A stretch of DNA of 64,000 bases, from contig NZ_JALIDZ010000003.1 of NCBI RefSeq assembly GCF_025397915.1, forward strand, positions 444,501 through 508,500, in the 5' to 3' direction. The notes beneath the pieces were generated by a model. It searched no databases and had not been told where the DNA came from. It worked only from the letters and a program-made list of their open reading frames with translations. A program made the position numbers and the translations under genes. Positions 53,997 to 63,056 of this stretch are shown one piece after another. Position 1 is the stretch's first letter; the number at the start of each line of letters is the position of its first letter. Origin of the DNA: Microbaculum marinisediminis (GTDB lineage Bacteria > Pseudomonadota > Alphaproteobacteria > Rhizobiales > Tepidamorphaceae).

Positions 53997-55019
53997 TTAG
54001 ACGCGGGCGATCATTCGTCTGTAGGTTCGCGGCGCCATGTCGGTGGCCCGCCGGAAGGCGCGCGTGAAGTGGGCCGGCTCCTCGTATCCCAGGCACAGGG
54101 CGATCTCGGTCACGGACTGTCCGGTTTCCGTCAGCAGATGACGGGCCCGGTCGAGGCGCGTTTGCGCGAGGATGTCCCGGTAGGTGAAACCCTGTTCGTG
54201 GAGCCGCCGCTGCAGGGTTCTGACCGCAAGGCCCATGCGGCTGGCCGCACCTTCCATATCGGTGCGGCCCTCCAGCAGGCGCGTGCAGGCGATATCCGCG
54301 ACGATGCCCGCGATATCGCTCGGAGGCCGCTGGCGGACCATGGCTTTCAGATCATGCAGTGTGGGCGGAGACTCGCGGGCCGGATTATCGAGCAGCGCGC
54401 GCGCAAGGTCGGCGGCGGGAAAGACGATGGAGAGCGCGCTGCGATTGGCCAGGATGGGAACGCCGAGGGCGTCCTCCACCGCCGACAGCCGGTTGTCGCC
54501 GCCGTAGCCGACTTCGATACGAAGCGGCTGCCAGCTTTCGCCGCAGTAGTGCCGGAAACACGAGAGCAACGCCGGAATCGTGTGTTCGAGGTGCTGGCGT
54601 GCGCCGTGCGCCGGCCGGACCGGGATATGATAGGTGTATTTCGCGACATCGCCGCGGACAGAGAGGGTCAGGCGCGTGCCGGACTGGTGGTAGCGCAACG
54701 TTCGCGAGGCCCGTTCGAGGTGTCCTCCGAGCGTCGGCGCCGATAGCGCATAGTCGACCCATTTTCCGAATTTTCCCCCCATCGTCGTCCCGACCGTGAG
54801 CCCGAACAAGGGATCGCCGGTCCGCCTGGCGGCGTATTCGAACAGGTCGATCAGATCGGCGAGCGGCATCCTGTGGTTGGGTTCGGGGATGATGGAGAGC
54901 GGAAGGTCGATTTCGTCGAAGAGACGCTGCAGCGTCCTAGTCCCTTCGCGTTCCTCGACAAGAGCGGGCAGGGGGCCCATCCCCCTAACCGATGTCATCG
55001 CTGTCATCGATCTACCCAT
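53997..55019 (-). CDS. AraC-family regulator (arabinose-binding-like N-terminal domain)
   Basis: 340 residues. The N-terminal ligand domain is of the OruR/ArgR-like AraC type (LPLSIIPEPNHRMPLADLID); the C-terminal double helix-turn-helix carries AASRMGLAVRTLQRRLHEQG and VTEIALCLGYEEPAHFTRAF. It is divergent from the alkylsulfatase-like gene at 55186, its probable target. About 165 bases separate the two starts. Confidence 0.9.
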   Translation of the reverse strand: MGRSMTAMTSVRGMGPLPALVEEREGTRTLQRLFDEIDLPLSIIPEPNHRMPLADLIDLFEYAARRTGDPLFGLTVGTTMGGKFGKWVDYALSAPTLGGHLERASRTLRYHQSGTRLTLSVRGDVAKYTYHIPVRPAHGARQHLEHTIPALLSCFRHYCGESWQPLRIEVGYGGDNRLSAVEDALGVPILANRSALSIVFPAADLARALLDNPARESPPTLHDLKAMVRQRPPSDIAGIVADIACTRLLEGRTDMEGAASRMGLAVRTLQRRLHEQGFTYRDILAQTRLDRARHLLTETGQSVTEIALCLGYEEPAHFTRAFRRATDMAPRTYRRMIARV

Positions 55020-55185
55020 GTCGGCTAACTAATTGACGTGGCGTAAAATGGCAAGTTGTCGCGGGCCGCAGGCAGTAGGGTCGCGCAGCTAAGCCGCTTT
55101 TCGCTTTTCGGGACAGGAATACGAAATGGCGCTCGGGTCCGGCCGGAGCGCCCATGCCGGCACGAGCCGATTGGAGATTAATCAG

Positions 55186-57087
55186 ATGACTAGACAGGAT
55201 ATCAGCATGCAGCGTTCGCTGTCCCAGGTACTAATGCGTTCGGTGGCCGGTCTGGCTCTGGCCTGCGCGGCCGTGCTGGCGTCGCCGGTTTTGGCAGACG
55301 AGGCGGAGGTCGCCAAGTTCGAGGCGAAATACGACGGATACAAGACGAATCTGGCTCCGCTGGTGCTCGATCGCGGCGACAATCTTGCTTATACGCAGGC
55401 GGGCCCCACAATCCATCCCGAACAGACCGCCTTTGCCCGTCAGATGGGCCGGGGCATCTACATGCCCGTGAAGGACAAGGTGTACGTCGCGGTCGGCTAC
55501 GGCATCACCAGCACGACCATGGTGGTCGGCGACGACGGCGTGATCATCATCGATTCCGGTGAGAACGATACCTTCGCCAAGGAGGTGATGGCCGACTTCC
55601 GCACGATCACCGACAAGCCGATCAAGGCGGTGATCTATACGCACCGTCACCCCGACCACCCCTTCGGCACCAAGGGGCTTGGCGTGACGGAAGAGGACGT
55701 CGAGTCCGGAAAGGTGCGGATCTTCGCGCACGACACGTTCGAGGAGTTCCTGATCAACGACGCCAGCGTGGTCGGCCCGATCCTGTCGATCCGGACCGCG
55801 CTCGCGTCGACCTTGCTGCCGATCGGTCCCGAAGGCCGGGTGCACCAGGCGCTGGGCCCGACCTTCGATGTCGGCCCGGTTTCGCTCCTGCAGCCGACCG
55901 ACACCTTTTCGGACGAACTGGAAACCGAGGTCGCTGGCGTCAAGATGGTGCTGTTCCACGCGTATGGTGATGCCGAAGACGAGATCGGCATCTACTTCCC
56001 GGACCTGAAGCACCTGCACGGCTCGGAGACGATCCAGGGCGAGTCCTTTCCAAACATGTACACGCTGCGCGGCACAAAGTTCCGTGACCCGGTGGAGTGG
56101 TACAAGGGGGTCGACAACCTTCTGAAGTATGCCGACCTGTCGGACAGCTACTCCGGCTCGCACATGCGTCCGTGGGTCGGCAACGACTTCGTCGTGGAAC
56201 GGATCACCAACTACCGCGACGCGATCCAGTATGTGCACGATCAGTCGGTGCGCCTGATGAACAAGGGCTATACCCGCGAGGAACTGGCCGACGCGATCGA
56301 ACTGCCGTCGCACCTGAAGGATGATCCCTGGCTCGGCGAGTACTACGGGACGGTGGCCCACTCGGTTCGCAACGTCTATGGCGGCTATCTCGGCTGGTAC
56401 CAGGCCGATCCGACCGAGCTTGCCACCCCCGGCTTCGTGGAGAAGGCGAAGCTCTACGTGGATTCGATGGGCGGCCGGGATGCCATCCTGGAGCGGGCGC
56501 GCACCGCAATCGACAACGGCGAGTTCGGCTGGGCGATGGAAATCCTCACCCATCCGATCCGGATCGACCACGACGACATGGAGGCGCGGGCGCTGAAGGC
56601 CGAGGCGATGCGCAAGTGGGCCTATCAGCAGCCCAACATCTACTGGCGCGGCCTGGCCCTGGGCGGCGCCCTGGAACTCGAAGACAAGCTCGACTACACG
56701 CAGGTCTGGAACTTCGCTGCGCCGGATATCATCAAGGCGCTCCCGGCAAGCGCGGTGATCGAGTCCATGCGCGTCAATCTCGATCCGAAGAAGGCCGCCG
56801 ATGCGGATCTGACGGTGGGATTCAAGTTCACCGATGTCGGCGAGGAAGACGCGCTGCATATCCGTCGCGGCGTCGCGATCTACTCCGACACGATCCCGGC
56901 GGAAACCGATGCGACCTTCGTTTCCACGAAGGCGGTGCTCGACAAGATCCTGCTCGGGGAGACGACGTTGCCGCAGGCGCTTGACGATGGCGAGGTGACG
57001 GTCGAGGGAGACCCGGCGGCGGTCGAGGCGTTCTTCGGCTATTTCGATCCGCCGAGCGAGGACCCGATCAAACTCGTGGTCCGCTAG
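55186..57087 (+). CDS. Periplasmic MBL-fold alkylsulfatase-like hydrolase
   Basis: 633 residues from ATG 55186 (GGAG ten bases upstream); ATG 55207 is also possible. Signal peptide ending VLADE. The metallo-beta-lactamase domain has THRHPDHPFG (near 152) where alkylsulfatases have THSHxDHFGG, and later acidic/His ligands in GDAEDEIGIYFPDL, GSETIQGE and SGSHMRPWVG. C-terminal dimerisation and SCP2-like domains follow, as in SdsA1/YjcS. It is likely to hydrolyse sulfate esters or a related bond in the periplasm. The altered metal motif leaves the substrate open. Confidence 0.8.
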   Translation: MTRQDISMQRSLSQVLMRSVAGLALACAAVLASPVLADEAEVAKFEAKYDGYKTNLAPLVLDRGDNLAYTQAGPTIHPEQTAFARQMGRGIYMPVKDKVYVAVGYGITSTTMVVGDDGVIIIDSGENDTFAKEVMADFRTITDKPIKAVIYTHRHPDHPFGTKGLGVTEEDVESGKVRIFAHDTFEEFLINDASVVGPILSIRTALASTLLPIGPEGRVHQALGPTFDVGPVSLLQPTDTFSDELETEVAGVKMVLFHAYGDAEDEIGIYFPDLKHLHGSETIQGESFPNMYTLRGTKFRDPVEWYKGVDNLLKYADLSDSYSGSHMRPWVGNDFVVERITNYRDAIQYVHDQSVRLMNKGYTREELADAIELPSHLKDDPWLGEYYGTVAHSVRNVYGGYLGWYQADPTELATPGFVEKAKLYVDSMGGRDAILERARTAIDNGEFGWAMEILTHPIRIDHDDMEARALKAEAMRKWAYQQPNIYWRGLALGGALELEDKLDYTQVWNFAAPDIIKALPASAVIESMRVNLDPKKAADADLTVGFKFTDVGEEDALHIRRGVAIYSDTIPAETDATFVSTKAVLDKILLGETTLPQALDDGEVTVEGDPAAVEAFFGYFDPPSEDPIKLVVR

Positions 57088-57391
57088 TCGCGTAACCATT
57101 TGCGCGGGCGCCTCCCGGGCGCCTGCGCACCCCCTCTCGGTCAGGGGCCAAGAAGCCGCGGCCGGCAAGGCGCGGCTTTTCGGCATTGTGCCACCGGAGA
57201 CCGACCGCCGGCCGGTATGGCGGTTCGTTCCGGCCGAAATCCGCGCCTTCCACATACCCTCCATGAATCCACCGACTTGCACGAAAGGGGGGCGTTAGTG
57301 TCCTATGGCGTCCGATCGGCCGCGGGGGATAGCTGTGCGGCCAGATGGCCGCGGGGCGACCGACGGTCGAACAGCGTTCGGGGACAACACC
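57088..57391. other. Intergenic region with terminator
   Basis: About 300 bases without a gene. A GC-rich hairpin (57102-57128, GGCGCC arms flanked by GCGC) precedes the clear terminator listed separately. The right part should hold the pncB promoter, but I see no good consensus. Confidence 0.5.
57153..57178 (+). terminator. Rho-independent terminator after the sulfatase gene
   Basis: AAGCCGCG (57153-57160) pairs with CGCGGCTT (57171-57178) around a 10-base loop, and the T-run TTTT continues to 57180. The best intrinsic terminator in the window, 65 bases after the stop codon. Confidence 0.8.
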
Positions 57392-58711
57392 ATGGTCGTG
57401 CGGGTCGATATAGCCAAACGGGTGCATGATCACACCTGGAAGCTCGATCCGATCGTGCGGACGCTTCTCGACACCGACTTCTACAAGCTGCTGATGGGCT
57501 CGATGATCCATCGGCTCCATCCGGACGTGAACGTCACCTTCTCGCTGGTCAACCGGACCAAGACGGTTCGGCTTGCCGACGACGTCGACGAGGCCGAACT
57601 CCGTGCGCAGCTGGACCATGTCCGGACGCTGCGGTTCGGAAAGAACGAGCTGATATGGCTCGCCGGCAATACCTTCTACGGTCGCAAGCAGATATTCGAT
57701 CCGGACTATCTGTCCTGGCTCGCCGACTTCCAGCTGCCCGAATACGAGCTGATCAAGCGCGACGGGCAGTACGAGCTGCGCTTCGAGGGGCCGTGGCGGG
57801 AAGTCACCATGTGGGAGGTGCCGGCGCTCGCCATCATCACCGAGCTGCGTTCGCGCGCGGCGGTGCGCGGCATGAGCCGGTTCGAGCTCGACGTGCTCTA
57901 TGCCCGGGCGAAGGCCAAGCTGTGGGACAAGATCGAGCGGCTCCGCGCGCTGGCTGCCGAAGGGCCCCTCAAGGTCGGTGATTTCGGCACGCGGCGGCGC
58001 CATTCCTATCTGTGGCAGCTATGGTGCGTCGAGGCGCTGAAGGAGGGGGTCAACGACAACCTGACCGGCACCTCCAACGTCAAGATGGCGATGGAGCTCG
58101 GCCTGGAGGCGATCGGCACCAACGCGCACGAATTGCCGATGGTCTACGCCGCGCTGGCCAACAGCGACGAGGCGCTGCGCGCCGCGCCCTACCAGGTGCT
58201 GCGCGACTGGGCGAGCATGTATGACGGCAATCTCAAGGTCGTCCTGCCCGACTGTTTCGGCTCGACCAACTTCCTGCGCAACGCGCCCGACTGGGTCGCC
58301 CGCTGGAAAGGCGCACGGCCCGATTCCAAGCCGCCGCTGGAAGCCGCCGACGAGTTGATCGCCTACTGGAAGTCGCGCGGCCAGGATCCGATGGAAAAGT
58401 CCGTCATCCTGTCCGACGGAATGGACATCGATTCCATCGAGGAGTCGGTTCGCTATCTGCGCGGCAAGGTCAACGTGCTGATCGGCTGGGGCACCAATCT
58501 GACCAACGATTTCCGCGGCTGCGCGCCGAGCGGCGTCGACGGGCGGCTGAAGGCGATCTCGCTCGTCTGCAAGGTGACCGAAGCCGGCGGCCGGCCGGCC
58601 GTGAAACTGTCCGACAACGTTACCAAGGCGACCGGACCGATCGACGAAATCGAGCGCTATCGCCGCGTCTTCGGCGAGGAAGGCATCGTCGACCTGCCCG
58701 TGGCGGTGTGA
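57392..58711 (+). CDS. pncB: Nicotinate phosphoribosyltransferase
   Basis: 439 residues from ATG 57392 (GGGGACAAC upstream). Characteristic start [39 protein letters not shown] (with the conserved His replaced by neighbouring residues typical of the family), [10 protein letters not shown] and GTNLTNDF. It converts nicotinate, PRPP and ATP to nicotinate mononucleotide in NAD salvage. Stands alone. Confidence 0.93.
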   Translation: MVVRVDIAKRVHDHTWKLDPIVRTLLDTDFYKLLMGSMIHRLHPDVNVTFSLVNRTKTVRLADDVDEAELRAQLDHVRTLRFGKNELIWLAGNTFYGRKQIFDPDYLSWLADFQLPEYELIKRDGQYELRFEGPWREVTMWEVPALAIITELRSRAAVRGMSRFELDVLYARAKAKLWDKIERLRALAAEGPLKVGDFGTRRRHSYLWQLWCVEALKEGVNDNLTGTSNVKMAMELGLEAIGTNAHELPMVYAALANSDEALRAAPYQVLRDWASMYDGNLKVVLPDCFGSTNFLRNAPDWVARWKGARPDSKPPLEAADELIAYWKSRGQDPMEKSVILSDGMDIDSIEESVRYLRGKVNVLIGWGTNLTNDFRGCAPSGVDGRLKAISLVCKVTEAGGRPAVKLSDNVTKATGPIDEIERYRRVFGEEGIVDLPVAV

Positions 58712-58823
58712 TCGGCCGCGCGTCATACGGGACAGCCGTCGGATAGTCGTACCGCTCGCGCGATTTCTTTTCGGCACCGACCGGGCGATACTTCATCCCG
58801 GTCCGTTTGGGAGCTTTCCCGCC

Positions 58824-59612
58824 ATGTGCCGTCTCGTTGCCTATTCGGGCGAGCCGATCTTCCTGGAAACGCTGCTATCCGATCCCCCGCGCTCGCTGGT
58901 CAACCAGTCGCGCGAAGCTCGGGAGTCGCTGTCGACCGTCAATGCCGACGGCTGCGGCATCGGCTGGTATGCCGAGCGCGAGGTCCCGGGGCGCTATCGT
59001 TCGCTTCGGCCGGCCTGGGGCGATGCCAATCTCCTGTCGATCAGCGAACAGGTTCGTTCGCCTTTGTTCGTCGGGCATATCCGGTCGGCGACGTCGGGCG
59101 AGGTTGCGACGGCGAACTGCCATCCCTTCGCCGTCGGCAGGCACTTGTTTCTGCACAACGGCGAGATCGGCGGTTTTCGCAAGCTGCGCCGGGCCATCGA
59201 GGCGCTGATCCCCGATGAGCTCTATCCGGAGCGGAAGGGGCAAAGTGACAGCGAAGCCATCTTCCTCATCGCGCTCGGGCACGGTCTCGATACCGACCCG
59301 GGCAAGGCGCTTGCGTCCGCGCTCACCGATATCGTTGCGGTGATGGAGGAAAACGGTGTCGACGAGCCGGTCTATTTCGCGGCCGTCCACACGGACGGAA
59401 GAACGCTGCAGGCGTTCCGGTGGGCCCGCTACCACATCGGACCGACGCTCTATCACCGCGAGATTCCGACGGGCGTCGTCATCGCGTCGGAGCCCTATGA
59501 CGACGAGCACGAGGCCTGGCATGCGGTTCCCGAGGACAGCATGGTTTCGATCGGCGCCGGCCACGCTGCACGTCTCGAACCATTCCTCGGCCGGAAGAAC
59601 CCGTCCGCCTAG
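58824..59612 (+). CDS. Class II glutamine amidotransferase (YafJ/EgtC-like)
   Basis: 262 residues. The Met is followed by the N-terminal nucleophile Cys2 (MCRLVAYSGEPIFLE). Family signatures are NADGCGIGWYAE, GHIRSATSGEVATANCHPF and FLHNGEIGGF for glutamine binding. No synthase domain is attached, so it is a stand-alone glutaminase-like hydrolase. An ergothioneine role (EgtC) is possible but no egt genes are nearby. Confidence 0.85.
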   Translation: MCRLVAYSGEPIFLETLLSDPPRSLVNQSREARESLSTVNADGCGIGWYAEREVPGRYRSLRPAWGDANLLSISEQVRSPLFVGHIRSATSGEVATANCHPFAVGRHLFLHNGEIGGFRKLRRAIEALIPDELYPERKGQSDSEAIFLIALGHGLDTDPGKALASALTDIVAVMEENGVDEPVYFAAVHTDGRTLQAFRWARYHIGPTLYHREIPTGVVIASEPYDDEHEAWHAVPEDSMVSIGAGHAARLEPFLGRKNPSA

Positions 59613-59685
59613 TGAGGCTCGCTGGGCTTCGAGCGATCGGGACGCTGCCCCACTTTTCGACCTTCCCGGCCGAGGCGGGCTGGCC

Positions 59686-60885
59686 CTATCGCATCTTCTG
59701 CAACAGCTCCGCCGTCGGATAGGAATCGGCGGGCAGGCCGAGACGGATCTGCTCGGCCTTGACGGCGGCACGGGTGTTGGCGCCGAGGATGCCGTCGATC
59801 TTGCCGACGTGGTAGCCGCGCGCGCTGAGCGCCTTCTGCAACGCGATGGTCTCGTTGCGGCCAAAGGGTTTCGCGCTGCCCCGGCTGACCTTCGGTGCGC
59901 CGGCCATACGGGTGGCCAGGTAGGCCGCTGTGGTTGCGTAGACCAGCGACCGGTTCCACTGCAGATAGACCTGAAAATTGGGGTAGGCGAGGAAAGCCGG
60001 TCCGTCCTTGCCCATCGGGAGCAACAGAGAGGCCGACAGTCCGTCGGCGGGCAACGCAGAGCCGTTGACGCGGGTGACGCCGAAGCGGGCCCATTCCGAG
60101 CGCGGGTACTGCAGGGCGATGTCGGCCTCCTGCCAAGGCAGGTTGGCCGGCACCTTCACCTCTTCGAGCCACGGTTCCCCCGGACGCCAGCCATGCTTGC
60201 GCAGAAGGGCGGCGGAGGAGGCAAGCGCGTCGGCGGAACTCTTGATCAGGTTGCGCTTGCCGTCGCCGTCGAAATCGACGGCCGTTTCCATATAGTCCTT
60301 CGGCAGGAACTGGGTCTGGCCGAGCTCGCCGGCCCAGGCGCCGCGCATCTCGGAGGCCGTGAGGTCGCCGTGGTCGATGATCTGGAGCGCGGCCAGGAGA
60401 TGCTCTCGAAACAGGTCCGGGCGGCGGCAATCATAGGCGAGGGAGGCGAGGGCGTTCAGTGTTCTGAAGTCGCCGTTATTGGCGCCGAAATCGGTTTCCA
60501 GCGACCAGAAGGCGACGATGACGGGGCCCGGCACGCCGTATTGCTGCTCGATGCGATTGAACATCTGTTTCTTGGACGACAGGTGCTTGGCGCCATTCTG
60601 CAGCCGGTAGGAGTTCACCATCCGGTCGGAGAACTCCAGGAAGCTTTGCGAGAAGACGCCCTGTCCGCGGTCGCGGTTGACGACCGACTGGTCGTACTGA
60701 ACCCCCGAGAGGGCGGACTTGATCGTGGCTTGCGAAATGCCCCGCTGCGCCGCTTCCGCCCGGAAGGCATCCAGCCATTGGGCAAAGCTCGCACCGCCGT
60801 GGCAGCTGGCCGCCGAAGCCGGCCCGCCGATGACCATGGCGAGCAGGCCAACCAAGACCGCTGCCGCCGCACTTCCGCGTCGCAT
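59686..60885 (-). CDS. Lytic murein transglycosylase B type with peptidoglycan-binding domain
   Basis: 399 residues from the ATG at 60885 (GGAGTGGAAATC upstream). Signal peptide ending PASAAS. SLT_2/MltB domain with catalytic Glu in FWSLETDFGANNGD, GAWAGELGQTQFLPKDY and FDGDGKRNL, then a C-terminal PG_binding_1 domain (LQKALSARGYHVGKIDGILG). It cleaves glycan strands in the periplasm. Converges with the amidotransferase gene. Confidence 0.92.
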   Translation of the reverse strand: MRRGSAAAAVLVGLLAMVIGGPASAASCHGGASFAQWLDAFRAEAAQRGISQATIKSALSGVQYDQSVVNRDRGQGVFSQSFLEFSDRMVNSYRLQNGAKHLSSKKQMFNRIEQQYGVPGPVIVAFWSLETDFGANNGDFRTLNALASLAYDCRRPDLFREHLLAALQIIDHGDLTASEMRGAWAGELGQTQFLPKDYMETAVDFDGDGKRNLIKSSADALASSAALLRKHGWRPGEPWLEEVKVPANLPWQEADIALQYPRSEWARFGVTRVNGSALPADGLSASLLLPMGKDGPAFLAYPNFQVYLQWNRSLVYATTAAYLATRMAGAPKVSRGSAKPFGRNETIALQKALSARGYHVGKIDGILGANTRAAVKAEQIRLGLPADSYPTAELLQKMR

Positions 60886-61417
60886 GATTTCCACTCCGGA
60901 CCCCTCGTTTCGAATCACCCCGCACTGTGCGAATAGCCGGTGTCCGTTTCAAGGCTTTGCGACATGCGAGAGCGGCAGCGCGGCATCTGTGGTTGCTGAT
61001 GGGATCGCGAAACCGATACTGCGCGGGACCGATATCTGACCGTTCGGGGGATCGTGTGCGATGCCGTCTTGATTGGATATTCATGTAATATTTATGTATA
61101 AATAATTTCTACTATAGAAATACTTTCTTTTTCTTTTGTAAAATCAGTCTTAATTTTTGATTCACGTAATCGAGGTTTGATTCCGATTTGTATATACAGA
61201 GCGAAGTTTCATAATTTTAATTTCGAATAGGCCATTTGAGGGCCTGGTGAAAATTGCACTATGGCGGGATAGTTCGAATTTATTATTTCCATATCCTTGA
61301 CGGAAAGATGTGATTATTGGAGCGTGATGGCCGCGCCTGCAAGCAGGCAGGGGAACGGCGATCGGCAGCGAACCCGTTCGGTCGGACCGTTCGATCCAAT
61401 CGAAACAAGGACGACCA
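60886..61417. other. AT-rich divergent leader region
   Basis: About 530 bases between divergent genes with no supported gene. From 61070 to 61320 the base composition is visibly AT-dominated, in sharp contrast to the rest of the window. AGGCC/GGCCT (61229-61233/61241-61245) forms a small stem-loop. TTGACG (61297-61302) may be a -35 for the protease gene. It looks like a silenced or horizontally acquired promoter region. Confidence 0.6.
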
Positions 61418-62386
61418 ATGGCTTTCAGCAAATTCGCACTCACTCTCGCGGTTGCGTTCGCGATCCATCCATTGGCCGCGGAGGCCGCGTCGCTGCACGA
61501 GTCCGTTTCAAGCAGCGGGGATCGCTCGATACCGGGCGAACTCGATTTCGCCATGCCCTCGGAACGGACGATGACTCGCGCTTTTCGAGGCGATAGCCGA
61601 AGCCTGTCCTACAGGGTGATCGAGGATGCGCTCGCGACCCGGAAGGGCGGACAGATGACTTTTGAGGAATTCGAGGCCTTGAATGCGCTCGAGGCGATGG
61701 GGGCGCCGGTCGGAATCGAGTCGATCATCGGCAAGGATCGGCGCAGGCGTGTTCGCCGGACGAAGCGGTGGCCGTACCGGGCGGTGACGCTCGTGACGTT
61801 CAACGCCGGACGGTGCACCGGCTGGCTGATGAGCCGGGACACCGTGGCGACTGCCGGCCATTGCGTTCACGAGGGCAACGGCGGCGACTTCTATCCGGTG
61901 GAGAGCTACAAGATCTATCCGGGGGCGAACGGAACCAGGACTCCGTACGGCTCCTGCAATGCCACCAAGCTCTATACCGTCAGGGGCTGGGCGAAGCGCG
62001 GGCGGGACGATTTCGACTACGGTGCGATCAAGCTCGACTGCAATATCGGCAAAAGGGTGGGGCACCTCGGCTTCTTCTGGAAGCGTGGCTCCCTTAACGG
62101 TATGCGGACCATCATCACCGGTTTCCCGGGCGATAAAGAGCTGACCATGTGGCGCAGCAAGGGGCGCGTGAAGGTGACCCAGCGGCGGCGTGTGTTCTAC
62201 AAGAACGACACGACCGGCGGCATGAGCGGATCGCCCGTCTATCGCTGGAGGAAAGGCTGCGATGGCTTTTGCGCCATGGCGATCCACGCCTACGGCACCT
62301 ACAATGGCCCTCCCTACAGCACCAACAATCACGGCACGCGCATCACCAGGGCCGTGTACCGGAACCTTCGGAAATGGAGACGGTGA
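61418..62386 (+). CDS. Secreted trypsin-like/V8-type serine protease
   Basis: 322 residues. Signal peptide to about 24 (AAEAAS), a propeptide-like segment, a basic stretch (KDRRRRVRRTKRW) that could be the activation site, then a chymotrypsin fold with the triad His (TAGHCV), Asp (DDFDYGAIKL) and Ser (GGMSGSPV). Four or more cysteines may form disulfides. Its AT-rich upstream region sets it apart from its neighbours. Possibly exported for nutrient acquisition or host contact (inference). Confidence 0.87.
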   Translation: MAFSKFALTLAVAFAIHPLAAEAASLHESVSSSGDRSIPGELDFAMPSERTMTRAFRGDSRSLSYRVIEDALATRKGGQMTFEEFEALNALEAMGAPVGIESIIGKDRRRRVRRTKRWPYRAVTLVTFNAGRCTGWLMSRDTVATAGHCVHEGNGGDFYPVESYKIYPGANGTRTPYGSCNATKLYTVRGWAKRGRDDFDYGAIKLDCNIGKRVGHLGFFWKRGSLNGMRTIITGFPGDKELTMWRSKGRVKVTQRRRVFYKNDTTGGMSGSPVYRWRKGCDGFCAMAIHAYGTYNGPPYSTNNHGTRITRAVYRNLRKWRR

Positions 62387-62886
62387 GGGGATCGAGCGAC
62401 AGCCGGGACCGGACGCGTCCGTCGCGTCCGGTCCATGAAATCGCTTCCGTGGCCCGTTTCCGCGGCGCGAGACAATCTCGCGTCCTTCCGGCGGTCGTGC
62501 TTGCGCTGGTATTCGTTCCCGCGATCTTGACGGGAGGCGTGTCGGCCATGGCGAACAAGAACAAGCCCGTCTCCGCCAGCGAGGCCGGGGCCGGAGAGAC
62601 TGGGAAGGAGGAGCCGGGATTGCGGACGGGCGTCGTCGGAACGGTCCGTTCGCCGGATGGCGAGCCGGTTTCCGGCGCCGTCATCGTCGCGCGATCGCTC
62701 GATACACCGACGAAAGCGATCCCCGAGATCGCCATCGTGACCAATGAGCACGGTTCCTTCGCCTGGCCGTTGCGGCCGGGCCGTTATGAGCTGGCGCCGA
62801 TGCTCGACGGCCGGCGCGGCGACTTTCTCCCGGTTACCGTGGCACCAAAATCCGTCACCCGGCTCGATCTGGTCTTTGCGCGATAG
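62374..62886 (+). CDS. Membrane-anchored protein with carboxypeptidase-regulatory-like domain
   Basis: 170 residues from ATG 62374, overlapping the protease end by 13 bases. A long basic N-terminus, one membrane helix (VLPAVVLALVFVPAILTGG, about 35-53) and a C-terminal beta-sandwich of the CarboxypepD_reg type (GTVRSPDGEPVSGAVIVARS, TNEHGSFAWPLRPGRYEL). The overlap suggests co-expression with the protease; it may be a surface or binding partner. The start codon is uncertain. Confidence 0.65.
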   Translation: METVRGSSDSRDRTRPSRPVHEIASVARFRGARQSRVLPAVVLALVFVPAILTGGVSAMANKNKPVSASEAGAGETGKEEPGLRTGVVGTVRSPDGEPVSGAVIVARSLDTPTKAIPEIAIVTNEHGSFAWPLRPGRYELAPMLDGRRGDFLPVTVAPKSVTRLDLVFAR

Positions 62887-62972
62887 GACCGATCTTCGGC
62901 GTCATCTGGCTGTCGTCTTTTCGCAAGGGCGAAATTGCACATCCAAACATGTGGAAGCCCGTCGCTCCTGTT

Positions 62973-62995
62973 TGTCACGTTACGGTTTTGTGACA
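62973..62995 (+). promoter_or_regulatory. Inverted repeat TGTCAC-N11-GTGACA upstream of the last gene
   Basis: TGTCAC (62973-62978) and GTGACA (62990-62995) are perfect inverted copies centred 73 bases before the ATG at 63057. It may be an operator. TGTCAC half-sites also recall Pho boxes, which would suit a phosphonate-type transporter, but Pho boxes are direct repeats, so this is weak. Confidence 0.4.
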
Positions 62996-63056
62996 CTATG
63001 GCGACAGGAAGCCGCGTGCGGAATGGCGCGCGTGCCGACAGAGGGAGAACAAGCAG

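Noticed and set aside
55231-57282. 683-codon reverse frame opposite the sulfatase-like gene
   Set aside because: Antisense shadow; the forward protein has signal peptide, metal motifs and terminator.
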